Shown: positions 9,579-17,889, numbered from the stretch's first letter. The stretch: DNA of 64,000 nucleotides from Pectobacterium aquaticum (GCF_003382565.3 NZ_CP086253.1:4340001-4404000), one strand, 5' to 3'. The notes: generated by a model not told the origin, from the letters alone. A program made the numbers and translations.

Positions 9579-10271
9579 TTAATGTCTCTCTTCCTCCCCT
9601 TTGTTTTTAGTTATAAAGCTCTCTATTGATTTATTACCATTATAATGTAGCCAGACCAGCAACGATTCATTATCCATCGGCTTAGCGTAAAGGAACCCCT
9701 GTATATATCTGACGCCACGCTGTTGTAAATACATGAGTTGCTGTACGGTTTCCACGCCTTCCGCCACGGATTTAAGCTTGATGCGCTGGCTCAAATTAAT
9801 AATGGCGTCAAGAATAGGTGCGTCTTCATCCGGTGATGAAATGGCGCTGACGAATCCCTGATCGATTTTAAGGCAATCCAACGGAAAATTTTGCAGATAA
9901 GAAAGCGAACAGTGGCCTGTACCAAAATCATCGATGGCGATCATAAAGCCATCCTCACGTAGCTGATGCAGGCGCTGTATGACCTCAGGGCCATTGCTGA
10001 TGAGGTTACGTTCCGTTAATTCCAGCGTAATGCTTAATGAATGAGAGGCGACTTTCTCTGCGAAACGATGTACGTCTGAGACAAAGCTTGGGTGATGCAA
10101 ATGCTCGGCATGATTCATTGCGATTTGCGCAGTGGATTCCAAATCGCGCTTTACCATTAATCTGGATTCAACAAAAGTGAACAGCAATCCAAGCAGCAGT
10201 GGCAGCATACCTGCAACCAGTAACTGCAATATGTTGATCTTACGTTCACTACGTCTGGGGCTCATCCACAT
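9579..10271 (-). pseudogene. EAL-domain phosphodiesterase remnant (CSS-EAL type) with internal in-frame deletion
   Basis: A 230-residue ORF joining the first ~50 residues of a membrane-anchored CSS-type c-di-GMP phosphodiesterase (one transmembrane helix, LLVAGMLPLLLGLLFTFVES) directly to the second half of an EAL domain. The junction is near residues 51-58 (MNHAEHLHHPSF). Retained EAL-domain elements include ELTERNLI, the metal-binding DDFGTG near residue 114, LKIDQGF and VAEGVET. The EAL signature itself and the early catalytic glutamate and asparagine are gone, together with the periplasmic CSS sensor. A full protein of this family has roughly 500-530 residues. Loss of enzymatic activity is therefore expected, though the ORF remains open. 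Confidence 0.75.
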
Positions 10272-10440
10272 CTCCTTTCTGGCAGCATAGGCCTGTGTAG
10301 AGACGTCCTTTTCTCCGTAAATTAAAGGAGTGCGCTGAATAGAGATGATTATAGTGGTTATTTGCTGAAAGAGATTCTCGGTAATAAAGTTTGTAACCCG
10401 AATAAGCTGATATTGGATTGCTGTTCACATCGTGAATGTT

Positions 10441-10461
10441 GCCCTGTGCATGACACAGGGC
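10441..10461. terminator. Hairpin between cupin and EAL remnants
   Basis: A perfect 8-bp inverted repeat (GCCCTGTG/CACAGGGC) with a 5-nt loop lies just past the cupin stop. No T-tract follows on either strand, so it may be a terminator remnant or only an RNA hairpin. Confidence 0.35.
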
Positions 10462-10473
10462 ATCTTGCGGTGA

Positions 10474-10770
10474 TCAGCTTCCGCTACGGGATGTGACGAC
10501 CAGAGTCTGCCCTAGAGGATGGGTATGCCAGGCTGCGCGTGCACCGGGTTCAAAGGATACGTAAGCGCCTGTCGTGCGCTGAGGCGGCTGTGACTTGATG
10601 AACAACGGGTCAATCCAGGCTTTACCGGTGAAATGTGCTTCTGGTGCGGGGATAAAATTCCGGCTTCCACTTTCAGAGATCGTCATCTGGGCATCTGCTG
10701 CCAGAACCGTTGGTACAGAAAAGGCTGAGAGCAGAAATGCACCGGCTATCGAAGAGGTTTTAAAATTCAT
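10474..10770 (-). pseudogene. Truncated secreted cupin-domain protein
   Basis: Ninety-eight residues with a clear signal peptide (MNFKTSSIAGAFLLSAFSVPTVLAADA) and the start of a cupin fold: FEPGARAAWHTHPLGQTLVV, which is cupin motif 1. The protein then ends at TSRSGS, whereas family members continue for ~50 residues with cupin motif 2 (a further metal-binding histidine). It is therefore probably a 3'-truncated gene. The ATG at 10768-10770 with GGAG upstream is preferred to the GTG one codon earlier. In relatives such cupins often sit beside an AraC-type regulator, as here with the fragment at 10892-11215. Confidence 0.7.
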
Positions 10771-10885
10771 CACTAACTCCGTTAGAAGGAAAAGAAATAA
10801 TGGGGAGGATATTTATGAAATTAAGTTTTGTACTACCCAGTGATATTTAGCAGAGTTGATATGAAAGATAATTAATGAAAATCGA

Positions 10886-11141
10886 TAGCCTTTATGAATT
10901 TATTTCATTAATCAGGCTTGTCCGAGCGATCGTTTTGGTCAGGATTGATTGAGGCGATGAGCGCATACCCGATGGGGGAACCTGCTCGCGCAGGGCGGTA
11001 ATATCTTTCCTGGCTGGAGCACCGAACAAACGGCGATATTCGCGGCTGAATTGCGAAGGGCTTTCATAACCCACGTTGAAGGCGGCGCTTGAAACATCTA
11101 GATGTGCATTCAGCATCAGGCGTCTGACTTCGTGCAGACGA
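10886..11141. repeat. Left flanking direct repeat (araC-derived)
   Basis: This 256-bp block is repeated in the same orientation at 23491-23747, with roughly 20 differences and one 1-bp insertion in the right copy. The shared sequence starts at TAGCCTTTATGAATTTAT and ends at CGTGCAGACGA. The two copies bracket the twelve-gene plus-strand cluster. Confidence 0.92.
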
Positions 11142-11215
11142 ATCCACTTTTGATACTGTAGCGGGCTCATCAAGGTCAGCTTTCTGAAGTGCTGGTTAAA
11201 CGTTGGTGTGCTCAA
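10892..11215 (-). pseudogene. AraC-family regulator, C-terminal DNA-binding fragment (left copy)
   Basis: About 107 codons of an AraC/XylS DNA-binding domain: STPTFNQHFRKLTLMSPLQY, LHEVRRLMLNAHLDVSSAAF and GYESPSQFSREYRRLFGAP are the two helix-turn-helix segments in normal order. The N-terminal ~190 residues (effector domain and most of the first HTH) are missing, and an in-frame TAG lies six codons upstream of the TTG that opens the ORF. The break is at about 11210, where AT-rich sequence begins. A second, more decayed copy sits at 23497-23751, so the gene was split or duplicated when the intervening cluster arrived. Confidence 0.85.
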
Positions 11216-11680
11216 GAAGCAACGGAGCTATTTTTCCCAGAGTTCATCGCTTATCTGCCGCCATACTTCGCCCTTAAAAATTATCGTAACGCATTATACG
11301 ACGATACCTTTTGGGACAGGATATTAAGTAGTCAGAATGATACCTATGAATTAATAATCATGCTTATGATTATCTATATATTAATTATCTTGGCATCTTA
11401 CTTGTTAAATAGTATAAAATAGTAAAAACCACTATAAAAAAAGGTTTATTTACTTATTGTTAACGTTACGAGTACGCCATCAAAAAATTGGATTCAGGAG
11501 AAAAGTCAGCATAATCGATCGTTTTTAGTATGAGGTTGATTAATGAATTGAAGGCGTAAAAAAGACGATGTTATTATCCAAAAAAGAGAGGAAAGGATAA
11601 AAGGAAATTAATATTCATTAGTTTATAATTCGCATTCATCGTTCTGCGTTAAAATAATGTTTTTCTTATAAGGAGTAATA
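11216..11680. other. AT-rich leader region upstream of the cluster
   Basis: About 465 bp of strongly AT-rich DNA unlike the host flanks. It holds no recognisable gene: a 77-codon ORF at 11189-11422 begins inside the araC fragment and has only a hydrophobic tail. The promoter of the plus-strand cluster should lie here. Confidence 0.6.
11624..11629 (+). promoter_or_regulatory. Candidate -10 box for the biosynthetic cluster
   Basis: A perfect TATAAT 51 bp before the first start codon of the cluster. No convincing -35 hexamer lies 16-18 bp upstream, so either an activator is needed or the true promoter is elsewhere in the AT-rich leader. An AAGGAG ribosome site at 11670-11675 precedes the first gene. 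Confidence 0.35.
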
Positions 11681-12460
11681 ATGTCTGAATTTATCGAAAA
11701 CATACGTGGCAGAATTAATGCACGTAAGAAAATGACCAGCCCTTTATATCAGGTTATTGTTGAAGGAAAAGCAACTCATCGATTGTTACAAGAATTCATT
11801 ATCAACCGAGTGCCAATTAAAGAAATATGGCCGCGGCATTTGATGGGTATTGCGCATCGCGTTGGTGATTATAAACTTCGTGCGGGTCTGGTAGAGAATG
11901 CATTTGAAGAAGAAACTGGTCATTTCTCGGGCGGTGGTCGCCATTTAAATTCTTTCCTGAATGTCGGGCTTGCTCTTGGCGTTACGCCGGAAGAAGTCAG
12001 TGCACGCTCTTTATTGCCGGAAACTAAAGCGCTGATAGAAAATAATCTGCGTGACTGTAATGATACAGATGTGCATTTTACCCAGGGGCTTGCATCGGTA
12101 CTTTTTTTAATGGAAGGGCAACCGCCAATTATTAACAGCGATAAAACCAGCATGGAAGTGGTAATGAAAGACATTTATGGTCTTCCGGCGGAAGGCTATG
12201 ACTTCTTTACGCACCATGCATCTGGAGGTGCAGAAGATGAGGCGGTCAGTGAATTAGAAGACGAGCATACTGCAAATGTGATTAATCTTCTAGAAAAATA
12301 TTGTGATACGCCAGAGTTGCAAGAAAAAGCTATTATGGCTCTTGAAAATGCCATTGAATTAAGACATCGCCACTTCCAAGTTATTTACGATAACTATTAC
12401 GATTCTTCAGAACCTGTTTATCGCTGGAAATCTTCTGACGCTGCGGGCTATTATCTCTGA
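11681..12460 (+). CDS. Haem-oxygenase-like (TenA/PqqC/CADD superfamily) enzyme, cluster gene 1
   Basis: A 259-residue all-helical protein of the haem-oxygenase-like metalloenzyme superfamily, whose members include PqqC, CADD and the di-iron oxidases UndA, BesC and SznF. The first metal-ligand helix reads VENAFEEETGHFSGGGRHL (E76-78, H81, H88), the expected E-x-G...H pattern. E145 (FLMEGQ) fits the middle ligand. The last motif, normally H-x3-D-x2-H directly after FF, is FFTHH (H178/H179) then EDEH (E193, H196), so the ligands look separated by an inserted stretch. Likely role: oxidation, N-oxygenation or C-C cleavage of a small amino acid or amine. It is the first gene after an AAGGAG site; substrate unknown. 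Confidence 0.72.
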   Translation: MSEFIENIRGRINARKKMTSPLYQVIVEGKATHRLLQEFIINRVPIKEIWPRHLMGIAHRVGDYKLRAGLVENAFEEETGHFSGGGRHLNSFLNVGLALGVTPEEVSARSLLPETKALIENNLRDCNDTDVHFTQGLASVLFLMEGQPPIINSDKTSMEVVMKDIYGLPAEGYDFFTHHASGGAEDEAVSELEDEHTANVINLLEKYCDTPELQEKAIMALENAIELRHRHFQVIYDNYYDSSEPVYRWKSSDAAGYYL

Positions 12461-12470
12461 TAACTTAATC

Positions 12471-12498
12471 TTTCGCAGGGTTGTCAGATCCTGCGAAA
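12471..12498. other. Intergenic hairpin between cluster genes 1 and 2
   Basis: A perfect 9-bp inverted repeat (TTTCGCAGG/CCTGCGAAA) with a 10-nt loop, placed between the stop of gene 1 and the ribosome site of gene 2. There is no T-run after it, so it is more likely an RNA-processing or partial attenuation element than a terminator. It could make gene 1 more strongly expressed than the rest. Confidence 0.5.
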
Positions 12499-12509
12499 GA
12501 GGGGTGCTT

Positions 12510-13298
12510 ATGTCTATTAAAATTTATGTCGTGAATGCTTTTTCTGACCGAGCTTTCAGTGGTAATCCGGCAGGCGTGGTGCTGCTGGAAAAGGAAATGG
12601 ATAGCGACATTCTGAAAAGAATCGTCGCTGAATCGAACCTGCCTGAAATAAGCTTTATCAGTAAGATAGCAGATTCAAATTGTTATAATATACGCTGGTT
12701 CACTTCGCAGACTGAGTTAGATATATGCGGCCACGGTACGTTGGGTGCCGCGCATATCGTCTTGAGCCTCTACCAGCCGCATGATGACGAAGTGGTATTT
12801 GAGGCGGCTAATCAGCGGCTATGCGTGCGTCGAGTAGGCGAACGTTATGTCATGATGCTTCCGGCTATTTCTTGCGAAATCTGTACTGACCCACAAGAAA
12901 TAGCGTTAGTTGAAGCAGCCGTAATGCCCGCAGAAAAAATTTACAAAGGACGCTCTTATGTTCTGTGGTTAAAAAGTAAAAAAGAGGTCGTGAATTTTTC
13001 ACCTGACTTTATAAAATTGCGCCAGCTGTCATTGCCCGGCATCATTATTGCCGCTCCTGGCGATAATGAAGATTATGTTTGCCGCTATTTTGCACCTCAA
13101 AAAGGAATAAATGAAGATCCGGTAACGGGTACGGCGCACTGTACTCTCGCCCCGCTTTTTTCCGCAGTTTATCTGAAGAATAAGCTGTCAGCTTCTCAAC
13201 TTTCTAAGCGTGGCGGTAACATTGGCGTGGAGGTTAAAGGAAAAGTAATTGAGCTGACTGGGCAAGCCTTTACCGCAATGGAAATAACTCTGTTCTGA
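12510..13298 (+). CDS. PhzF-family isomerase, cluster gene 2
   Basis: A 262-residue PhzF/YddE-type protein with the double diaminopimelate-epimerase fold. The catalytic acid region NLPEISF puts E46 at the position of PhzF Glu45, and NEDPVTGTAHC puts D203 near PhzF Asp208. CGHGTLGAAH (residues 73-82) is the conserved CGHxTLxxAH loop. PhzF isomerises a dihydroaromatic acid in phenazine biosynthesis; relatives catalyse proton shifts or epimerisation. With no phz genes here, its substrate is probably a cluster-specific amino or hydroxy acid. The ATG at 12510 follows GAAAGAGGGG; a GTG two codons earlier is possible. Confidence 0.85.
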   Translation: MSIKIYVVNAFSDRAFSGNPAGVVLLEKEMDSDILKRIVAESNLPEISFISKIADSNCYNIRWFTSQTELDICGHGTLGAAHIVLSLYQPHDDEVVFEAANQRLCVRRVGERYVMMLPAISCEICTDPQEIALVEAAVMPAEKIYKGRSYVLWLKSKKEVVNFSPDFIKLRQLSLPGIIIAAPGDNEDYVCRYFAPQKGINEDPVTGTAHCTLAPLFSAVYLKNKLSASQLSKRGGNIGVEVKGKVIELTGQAFTAMEITLF

Positions 13299-13340
13299 AC
13301 CAGCCTCTGCTTTTTATAAAATGACCAGCCAGGAATTTAT

Positions 13341-13907
13341 ATGGAAAAGGCTATTGACACTTTATTACAGCGACGCTCTATCGCTTCTCTACCCCTACCT
13401 TATCAACAGGTAGAGCTGGAGATTATTTTTCAAAGCGCCTTGACTGCTCCCGATCACCAGGGGCTGACACCCTGGCGTTTTATTACCGTAGCACAGGAAA
13501 ATAAAGAAAAACTGGCAGAATGTTATATTCGAGCGCAGATGATAGAAGGTGTTATTGTTGATGAAGGAAGTAAGCGAAATATCAGAGCTAAATTAAATCG
13601 AGCACCGGATATTATTATTTGCATTTTTTCGCCAAAAGCGAACGCTAAAGTACCGGAGAGTGAACAGCTATTAAGTATGGGGGCAGCCATTCAGAATATG
13701 ATTATTGCTTCCAGCCTGCTGGGCGGAAATGCTTTTTGGGCCACCGGCAATATTGTGTATACCGATGGATTTAAAGATGCACTGGCGCTGGCACCGCATG
13801 AGCAAATAGCGGGTGTACTTTATCTGGGGAAAAGTCTTAATACGGTTTCGCCTAAATTACGGCATGCTGTCCGCGACTTTTTCCGTCCTTTTTCGCTTGG
13901 GGCATAA
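13341..13907 (+). CDS. Nitroreductase-family FMN oxidoreductase, cluster gene 3
   Basis: A 188-residue single-domain nitroreductase closest in layout to YdjA. It has the N-terminal FMN-phosphate segment (LLQRRSIASLP), the ALTAPDHQGLTPWRF motif (residues ~33-47) and the C-terminal LYLGK. Such enzymes reduce nitro groups, quinones or C=C bonds, or oxidise azolines, using FMN and NAD(P)H. It follows the PhzF gene by 42 bp and ends 3 bp before the next ATG. It may act after or before the di-iron enzyme of gene 1; this pairing is inferred only from position. Confidence 0.85.
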   Translation: MEKAIDTLLQRRSIASLPLPYQQVELEIIFQSALTAPDHQGLTPWRFITVAQENKEKLAECYIRAQMIEGVIVDEGSKRNIRAKLNRAPDIIICIFSPKANAKVPESEQLLSMGAAIQNMIIASSLLGGNAFWATGNIVYTDGFKDALALAPHEQIAGVLYLGKSLNTVSPKLRHAVRDFFRPFSLGA

Positions 13908-13910
13908 ATT

Positions 13911-14924
13911 ATGCGTCCAAATCACTACTCGCTTGTTGGTACTCCGTATCTGCGTGGTAAAAAATGGGGAGAGGTGGCGGGAAATGATATTAAGGCACTT
14001 ATCGAGCAGGATAAGTATTATATTTTCACGGCGCCGATAGCCAGAAATAATAGGGATAATAGGTGGCGGCACTACTACGATATTATCGCTAGCTATTTAC
14101 CGGAAACTGCTGATTTCCTACATGGCATAGCTGAAGGTGCAGGCTGTGATATGCAGGATATTATTGCACTGCAATGCCGCCGAGAATTATCAATGCCGGG
14201 AGATGACTGTAGTCTGTTCGCTCAAAATAATGCTGATAACAGCTTTATTGTGCAAACCATCGATTTGGCAAAATACAGTGAACCTTATGGTTGCTTGTTA
14301 CATGAGTTGGATGAGGAGAAAAAAACGCGTTCTCTGATGTATACGTTGACCGGGCTGGCGGGCTATGCCGGTATCAACGGCTATGGTCTGGCTGTTGGTA
14401 TCAACATGGTTAGATCCAGCGACTGGCAACCTGGTATCCCACCCTATTTGTTGGTGCGTCATTTGTTGTCGCTGAAAACAGTGGAGGCATGTCTCGCTGA
14501 GCTGGAAAGGCTTCCTCGCGCCTCTTCTCGCTGCCTCACTCTATTGCAGGGAAATAATTTGACGACGGTGGAGATGATGGCAACGCAGCTTCGCTATTGG
14601 CGGCAGCAAAACAGTACCCATACTAATCATTATTTGCATCCTGACTATTTGACAGTGGATGCGCAACTGAAAACAGACTCAACTGAAGAACGGCTCTTTC
14701 GCCTGAATTATTTGATTAGTCAGACTGGGTATTTTACGCAGGACAAAATACTGGCGACTTTATCCGATCATGTGGGCGAGCATGGTGCAATTTGCTGTCA
14801 TGGCCGACAGCCGCTCGACGCCCATACAATCGCAGGAATAGTACTTATGCCTAGGCAGGGAAAAATTGCCGCAGTAGCGGGTAATCCCTGTCAGTCACAC
14901 CAATTTCATGAGTTTATACTATGA
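13911..14924 (+). CDS. Acyl-CoA:6-aminopenicillanate acyltransferase-like Ntn hydrolase (C45 family), cluster gene 4
   Basis: A 337-residue protein of the penicillin acyltransferase/C45 peptidase family. The opening YSLVGTPYLRGKKWGEVAG is the typical family N-terminus. Members self-cleave before a cysteine that becomes the N-terminal nucleophile; here the DDCSLFAQ motif offers C100, close to Cys103 of Penicillium isopenicillin-N acyltransferase. The GYAGINGYGLAVGIN stretch matches the conserved glycine-rich core. Family members hydrolyse or exchange amide-linked acyl groups, so this enzyme could remove a protecting acyl or amino-acid group or form an amide in the final product. Its stop overlaps the next start (ATGA). 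Confidence 0.82.
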   Translation: MRPNHYSLVGTPYLRGKKWGEVAGNDIKALIEQDKYYIFTAPIARNNRDNRWRHYYDIIASYLPETADFLHGIAEGAGCDMQDIIALQCRRELSMPGDDCSLFAQNNADNSFIVQTIDLAKYSEPYGCLLHELDEEKKTRSLMYTLTGLAGYAGINGYGLAVGINMVRSSDWQPGIPPYLLVRHLLSLKTVEACLAELERLPRASSRCLTLLQGNNLTTVEMMATQLRYWRQQNSTHTNHYLHPDYLTVDAQLKTDSTEERLFRLNYLISQTGYFTQDKILATLSDHVGEHGAICCHGRQPLDAHTIAGIVLMPRQGKIAAVAGNPCQSHQFHEFIL

Positions 14925-15832
14925 GTGATAAAAATAGTCGTTTTATCTGCATGAACGGAGAAATCGTTCCCTATATCAACGCCACTATTGGTATCGGTGC
15001 CGTAGCACTTAAATATGGTGCGCAAATTTTTGAAGGCTTACGTTGTTATAAAATACGTGATGGCGCTTATAACGTGTTGGCGATGGAACAGCATATTCAG
15101 AGGCTGTTCGATTCGGCTCGGATTATGCGGATGCCCATACCTTTTACCGCAGATGAAATTAAAGCGCAGATTATCGCCACGCTAGAAGCGAATAATCTTA
15201 CCGCTGACAGCTATATTCGTCTGGCTTGCTCTGTGGGTGAAGACGGACCGATTACCAGCACTGGCGATATTTTACTGTCGATAGCTGCTTTCGCCCTGGG
15301 CCGCAAAGCGTTTCCACAGGGGCAAAAAGTATGCATCAACGGTTGGCAGCGTATCAGCGATGCGCAGATGCCGCCCAGAATTAAATGCGTGGCTAACTAT
15401 CAAAACGGTCGTTTAGCAATGCTGCAGGCAAAAGAGGACGGTTATGACAACGTTCTGCTAACGGACAGTCGAGGAAAAGTTTGTGAAGCACCGACTGCCA
15501 CCTTTTTCCTAATCCGCGCTGGCACACTCATTACCCCTCCCGTCACAGATGGGATACTTGAAAGCATTACTCGTGAAATCGTTATCCGCCTTGCACAACG
15601 CCTCGGCTACAAGGTGATCGAACGTTCGGTCGATCGCACGGAACTCTATCTTGCCGAAGGGCTGTTTTTCGCCGGTACGGGAGCGGAGATTCTTCCTGTC
15701 GGCTCCGTAGACGGCTTTGCTATCGCCACCCTATCGAGTGAAATTTATCATAATATTCATCGGGGTTATTTTTCAGTGTCTATCGCCGGTGATACCGACT
15801 TTATCGACTATTACCACCTGGTAAGCCTCTGA
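14921..15832 (+). CDS. Class IV PLP aminotransferase (branched-chain type), cluster gene 5
   Basis: A 303-residue fold-type IV transaminase resembling IlvE. FEGLRCYK (residues 37-44) and the PLP-lysine region RIKCVANYQNG with K155 are clear. The usual EGxGxNxF motif is replaced by CEAPTATFFLI (E189), so substrate preference may differ from housekeeping IlvE. It would convert a 2-oxo acid to an amino acid with glutamate as donor. Sitting near two aldolase-type genes, it is a good candidate to aminate their 2-oxo acid product. It overlaps gene 4 by 4 bp and is followed by gene 6 after 9 bp. Confidence 0.85.
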   Translation: MSDKNSRFICMNGEIVPYINATIGIGAVALKYGAQIFEGLRCYKIRDGAYNVLAMEQHIQRLFDSARIMRMPIPFTADEIKAQIIATLEANNLTADSYIRLACSVGEDGPITSTGDILLSIAAFALGRKAFPQGQKVCINGWQRISDAQMPPRIKCVANYQNGRLAMLQAKEDGYDNVLLTDSRGKVCEAPTATFFLIRAGTLITPPVTDGILESITREIVIRLAQRLGYKVIERSVDRTELYLAEGLFFAGTGAEILPVGSVDGFAIATLSSEIYHNIHRGYFSVSIAGDTDFIDYYHLVSL

Positions 15833-15841
15833 GGAAATACT

Positions 15842-17197
15842 ATGCTGACCGACAATTCATTAAGTAATCAGCTTCAGCAACATATTGCGCTTAATCCGAA
15901 AGCGATTGAACAGCAAATTTCTCTTCTGGAAACGAGCCTGAACGAAGGGAAGATCAGTATATGGAATAAAGCGTTCGATCTTTTACCTGCCGTAATGTTC
16001 ATAGATAGCGAGCGGCATCAAAAATATGCTCGATTGGCTGAAGATTATCATCGGCTGTTGAGAAAAATACTTGTGCTTTATCGTGAGAGGCCTGAGGTCC
16101 GCTTCTGGTTTGGTTTTCCACCGCTAGTTGAATCGCTCTGCATGCTTGAGCCCGGTTACGATAATGAAATTATTATTTGCCGTTTTGACAGCTACCCGAC
16201 AGAGAATGGATTTAAGATTCTGGAAAATAATACCGATTGCCCGGCTGGCGTATTATTTACTCGTCACCACCGTCAGGCGATCACCGGTCTGCCGCTGATC
16301 TCATCTTTTCTGCACGAAAACGTGCAGGTAGCGGACACGCTGAATCAGTCAGACGAAGCATTTTTTCATGCTCTGCTGCAGGCTCATGAAAACCGAACCG
16401 GCCAGAAAATCCGTCAGGCTTTTTGCATTCTCCAGCCTGAAGGGAAAGTCAGCGCAGAAGTTAAGCTAATGCAACAGGTCCTCGAAAGCATGAACATCAC
16501 CTCCGTGATTGCCGATCCGGGGAGCCTGACCTACAAAAATGGACAGCTTTATCATGAACAAACAGCGATAGAGGTTATCTGGAATAAGATCAATACCTGC
16601 TACTTTGATGAAATGCTGACACAACCTGGCAGAACCTCTGCGCTAATCCGGGCCATTTGCGAAAATAAAGTCACTCATGTTAATTCTTTCGCTAGCCGCT
16701 ATGTAACCGAAAGCAAACGCTCGTTGGCTTTAATGAAGGATACCCGCTTTCGTCACCTGTTTACCGCAGAGGAAAATGCGCTGATCGACATGCTGTTGCC
16801 TTGGGCTTGCTCAATTAGCGAGACCAACGTCAGTTACCAGGGAGTTCAAGGCAGCGCAGTCGCGCATGCACTGGCGAATAAAGATGCTTTTGTGCTGAAA
16901 ATGCCTTACGACATTCGCGGCGAGGGCGTCATTCTGGGTAAAGAGTCCACTGATGAAGAATGGCGATGCGCTGTAGAAAATGCGCATAAAAATAGAAGTA
17001 TTTTACAGGAATATATCTCCATTCATAAATTCCCAGTTTATACACCTGATACAAAAAGTATTGCTGTTTATAATATGAGTCTGGATTTTTTTATGTATAA
17101 CGGAAAATTTGCTGGTTTTGGTTCAAAAATAAGTAAGAACCTGAAGGTTAATATTTTTCAAGGTGGAAGCAAGAATATTGTTCTACCTGTCCTCTAA
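15842..17197 (+). CDS. ATP-grasp ligase, circularly permuted/glutathionylspermidine-synthase-like, cluster gene 6
   Basis: A 451-residue protein whose C-terminal third is an ATP-grasp ligase. DAFVLKMPYDIRGEGVILGK is the ATP-binding beta-hairpin with glycine-rich loop, and SILQEYISI is the strand that contacts adenine. The N-terminal region has LENNTDCPAGVLF (the NxDxPxG pattern of glutathionylspermidine-synthase-like and circularly permuted ATP-grasp proteins), after FGFPPLVESL. These enzymes join a carboxylate to an amine through an acyl phosphate, giving an amide. Which substrates are joined cannot be read. The end (FQGGSKNIVLPVL) is close to the typical C-terminus, so the gene appears complete. 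Confidence 0.75.
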   Translation: MLTDNSLSNQLQQHIALNPKAIEQQISLLETSLNEGKISIWNKAFDLLPAVMFIDSERHQKYARLAEDYHRLLRKILVLYRERPEVRFWFGFPPLVESLCMLEPGYDNEIIICRFDSYPTENGFKILENNTDCPAGVLFTRHHRQAITGLPLISSFLHENVQVADTLNQSDEAFFHALLQAHENRTGQKIRQAFCILQPEGKVSAEVKLMQQVLESMNITSVIADPGSLTYKNGQLYHEQTAIEVIWNKINTCYFDEMLTQPGRTSALIRAICENKVTHVNSFASRYVTESKRSLALMKDTRFRHLFTAEENALIDMLLPWACSISETNVSYQGVQGSAVAHALANKDAFVLKMPYDIRGEGVILGKESTDEEWRCAVENAHKNRSILQEYISIHKFPVYTPDTKSIAVYNMSLDFFMYNGKFAGFGSKISKNLKVNIFQGGSKNIVLPVL

Positions 17198-17218
17198 CTT
17201 AATTAATTGGAAATTTCG

Positions 17219-17869
17219 ATGAATAAAGAATTATTATTGCAGGCAGGCACGGCCACGGTTTCTGATGCGTTGGATATGTTGAATATTAATAATGGCCTAG
17301 GCAGCGCCATTAATCCTCTGCAATTCGGTATGAGGTGTGTCGGTCCAGCGTTTACTTTACAGGTGGAAGCTGTACAGCCTGGGGAGTCGGGAAAAGCTGC
17401 AGATTATATCGATGACGTTGCGGAGGGCGACGTCATAATTATCGCTAACCGGGGTGTAACTGAGGTCACTGTATGGGGAGATATTCTGTCTCGACTTGCT
17501 GTGCGTAAAGGCATTGCAGGAACTGTGATTGACGGTTCCTGTCGTGATGCCGATGGAATTGCCGCATCTGGCTATCCGGTATTCTCCCGTGCTGTTTATA
17601 TGAAGTCAGGAAAAGGCAGAACGATGCTGAAAGCCATTAACGTGCCAGTAAATATCGGCGAAACGACAGTTACTCCGGGCGATATTATTTGTGCCGACAG
17701 CTCCGGCGTTGTTGTTATTCCTCAGGATAAATTGGCTCAGGTAGAAGAGCTGGTTAGCGAAATTCTTACCATGGAAACACAGGTTGAGGATTTAGTAGAG
17801 AAAGGTATGACGTTAAAAGCAGCTCGTGAGAAATTAAACTATAACCGTTACGGTCTTAAAGCAGGCTGA
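17219..17869 (+). CDS. RraA/HMG-aldolase family protein, cluster gene 7
   Basis: A 216-residue member of the RraA-like fold shared by class II 4-hydroxy-4-methyl-2-oxoglutarate aldolases and RNase E inhibitor RraA. The aldolase signature D-x20-R-D is present (D88, R109, D110, in WGDIL ... IDGSCRDADG), together with RGVTEVTVWGD. This favours an aldolase or oxaloacetate-decarboxylase-like activity (pyruvate-forming or pyruvate-using, metal-dependent) over RNase regulation. The ATG at 17219 was chosen over a TTG four codons earlier, which has no better ribosome site. It is the first of two consecutive aldolase-type genes. Confidence 0.82.
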   Translation: MNKELLLQAGTATVSDALDMLNINNGLGSAINPLQFGMRCVGPAFTLQVEAVQPGESGKAADYIDDVAEGDVIIIANRGVTEVTVWGDILSRLAVRKGIAGTVIDGSCRDADGIAASGYPVFSRAVYMKSGKGRTMLKAINVPVNIGETTVTPGDIICADSSGVVVIPQDKLAQVEELVSEILTMETQVEDLVEKGMTLKAAREKLNYNRYGLKAG

Positions 17870-17889
17870 TAAATAATTAAGGAGTTAAA

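Noticed and set aside
11189..11422. 77-codon ORF with a hydrophobic C-terminus before the cluster
   Set aside because: It begins antisense inside the araC fragment, has no ribosome site and its hydrophobic tail is explained by AT-rich sequence.
12510..13298. Phenazine biosynthesis cluster
   Set aside because: PhzF-like proteins are widespread; no phzA/B/C/D/E/G-type genes accompany it.
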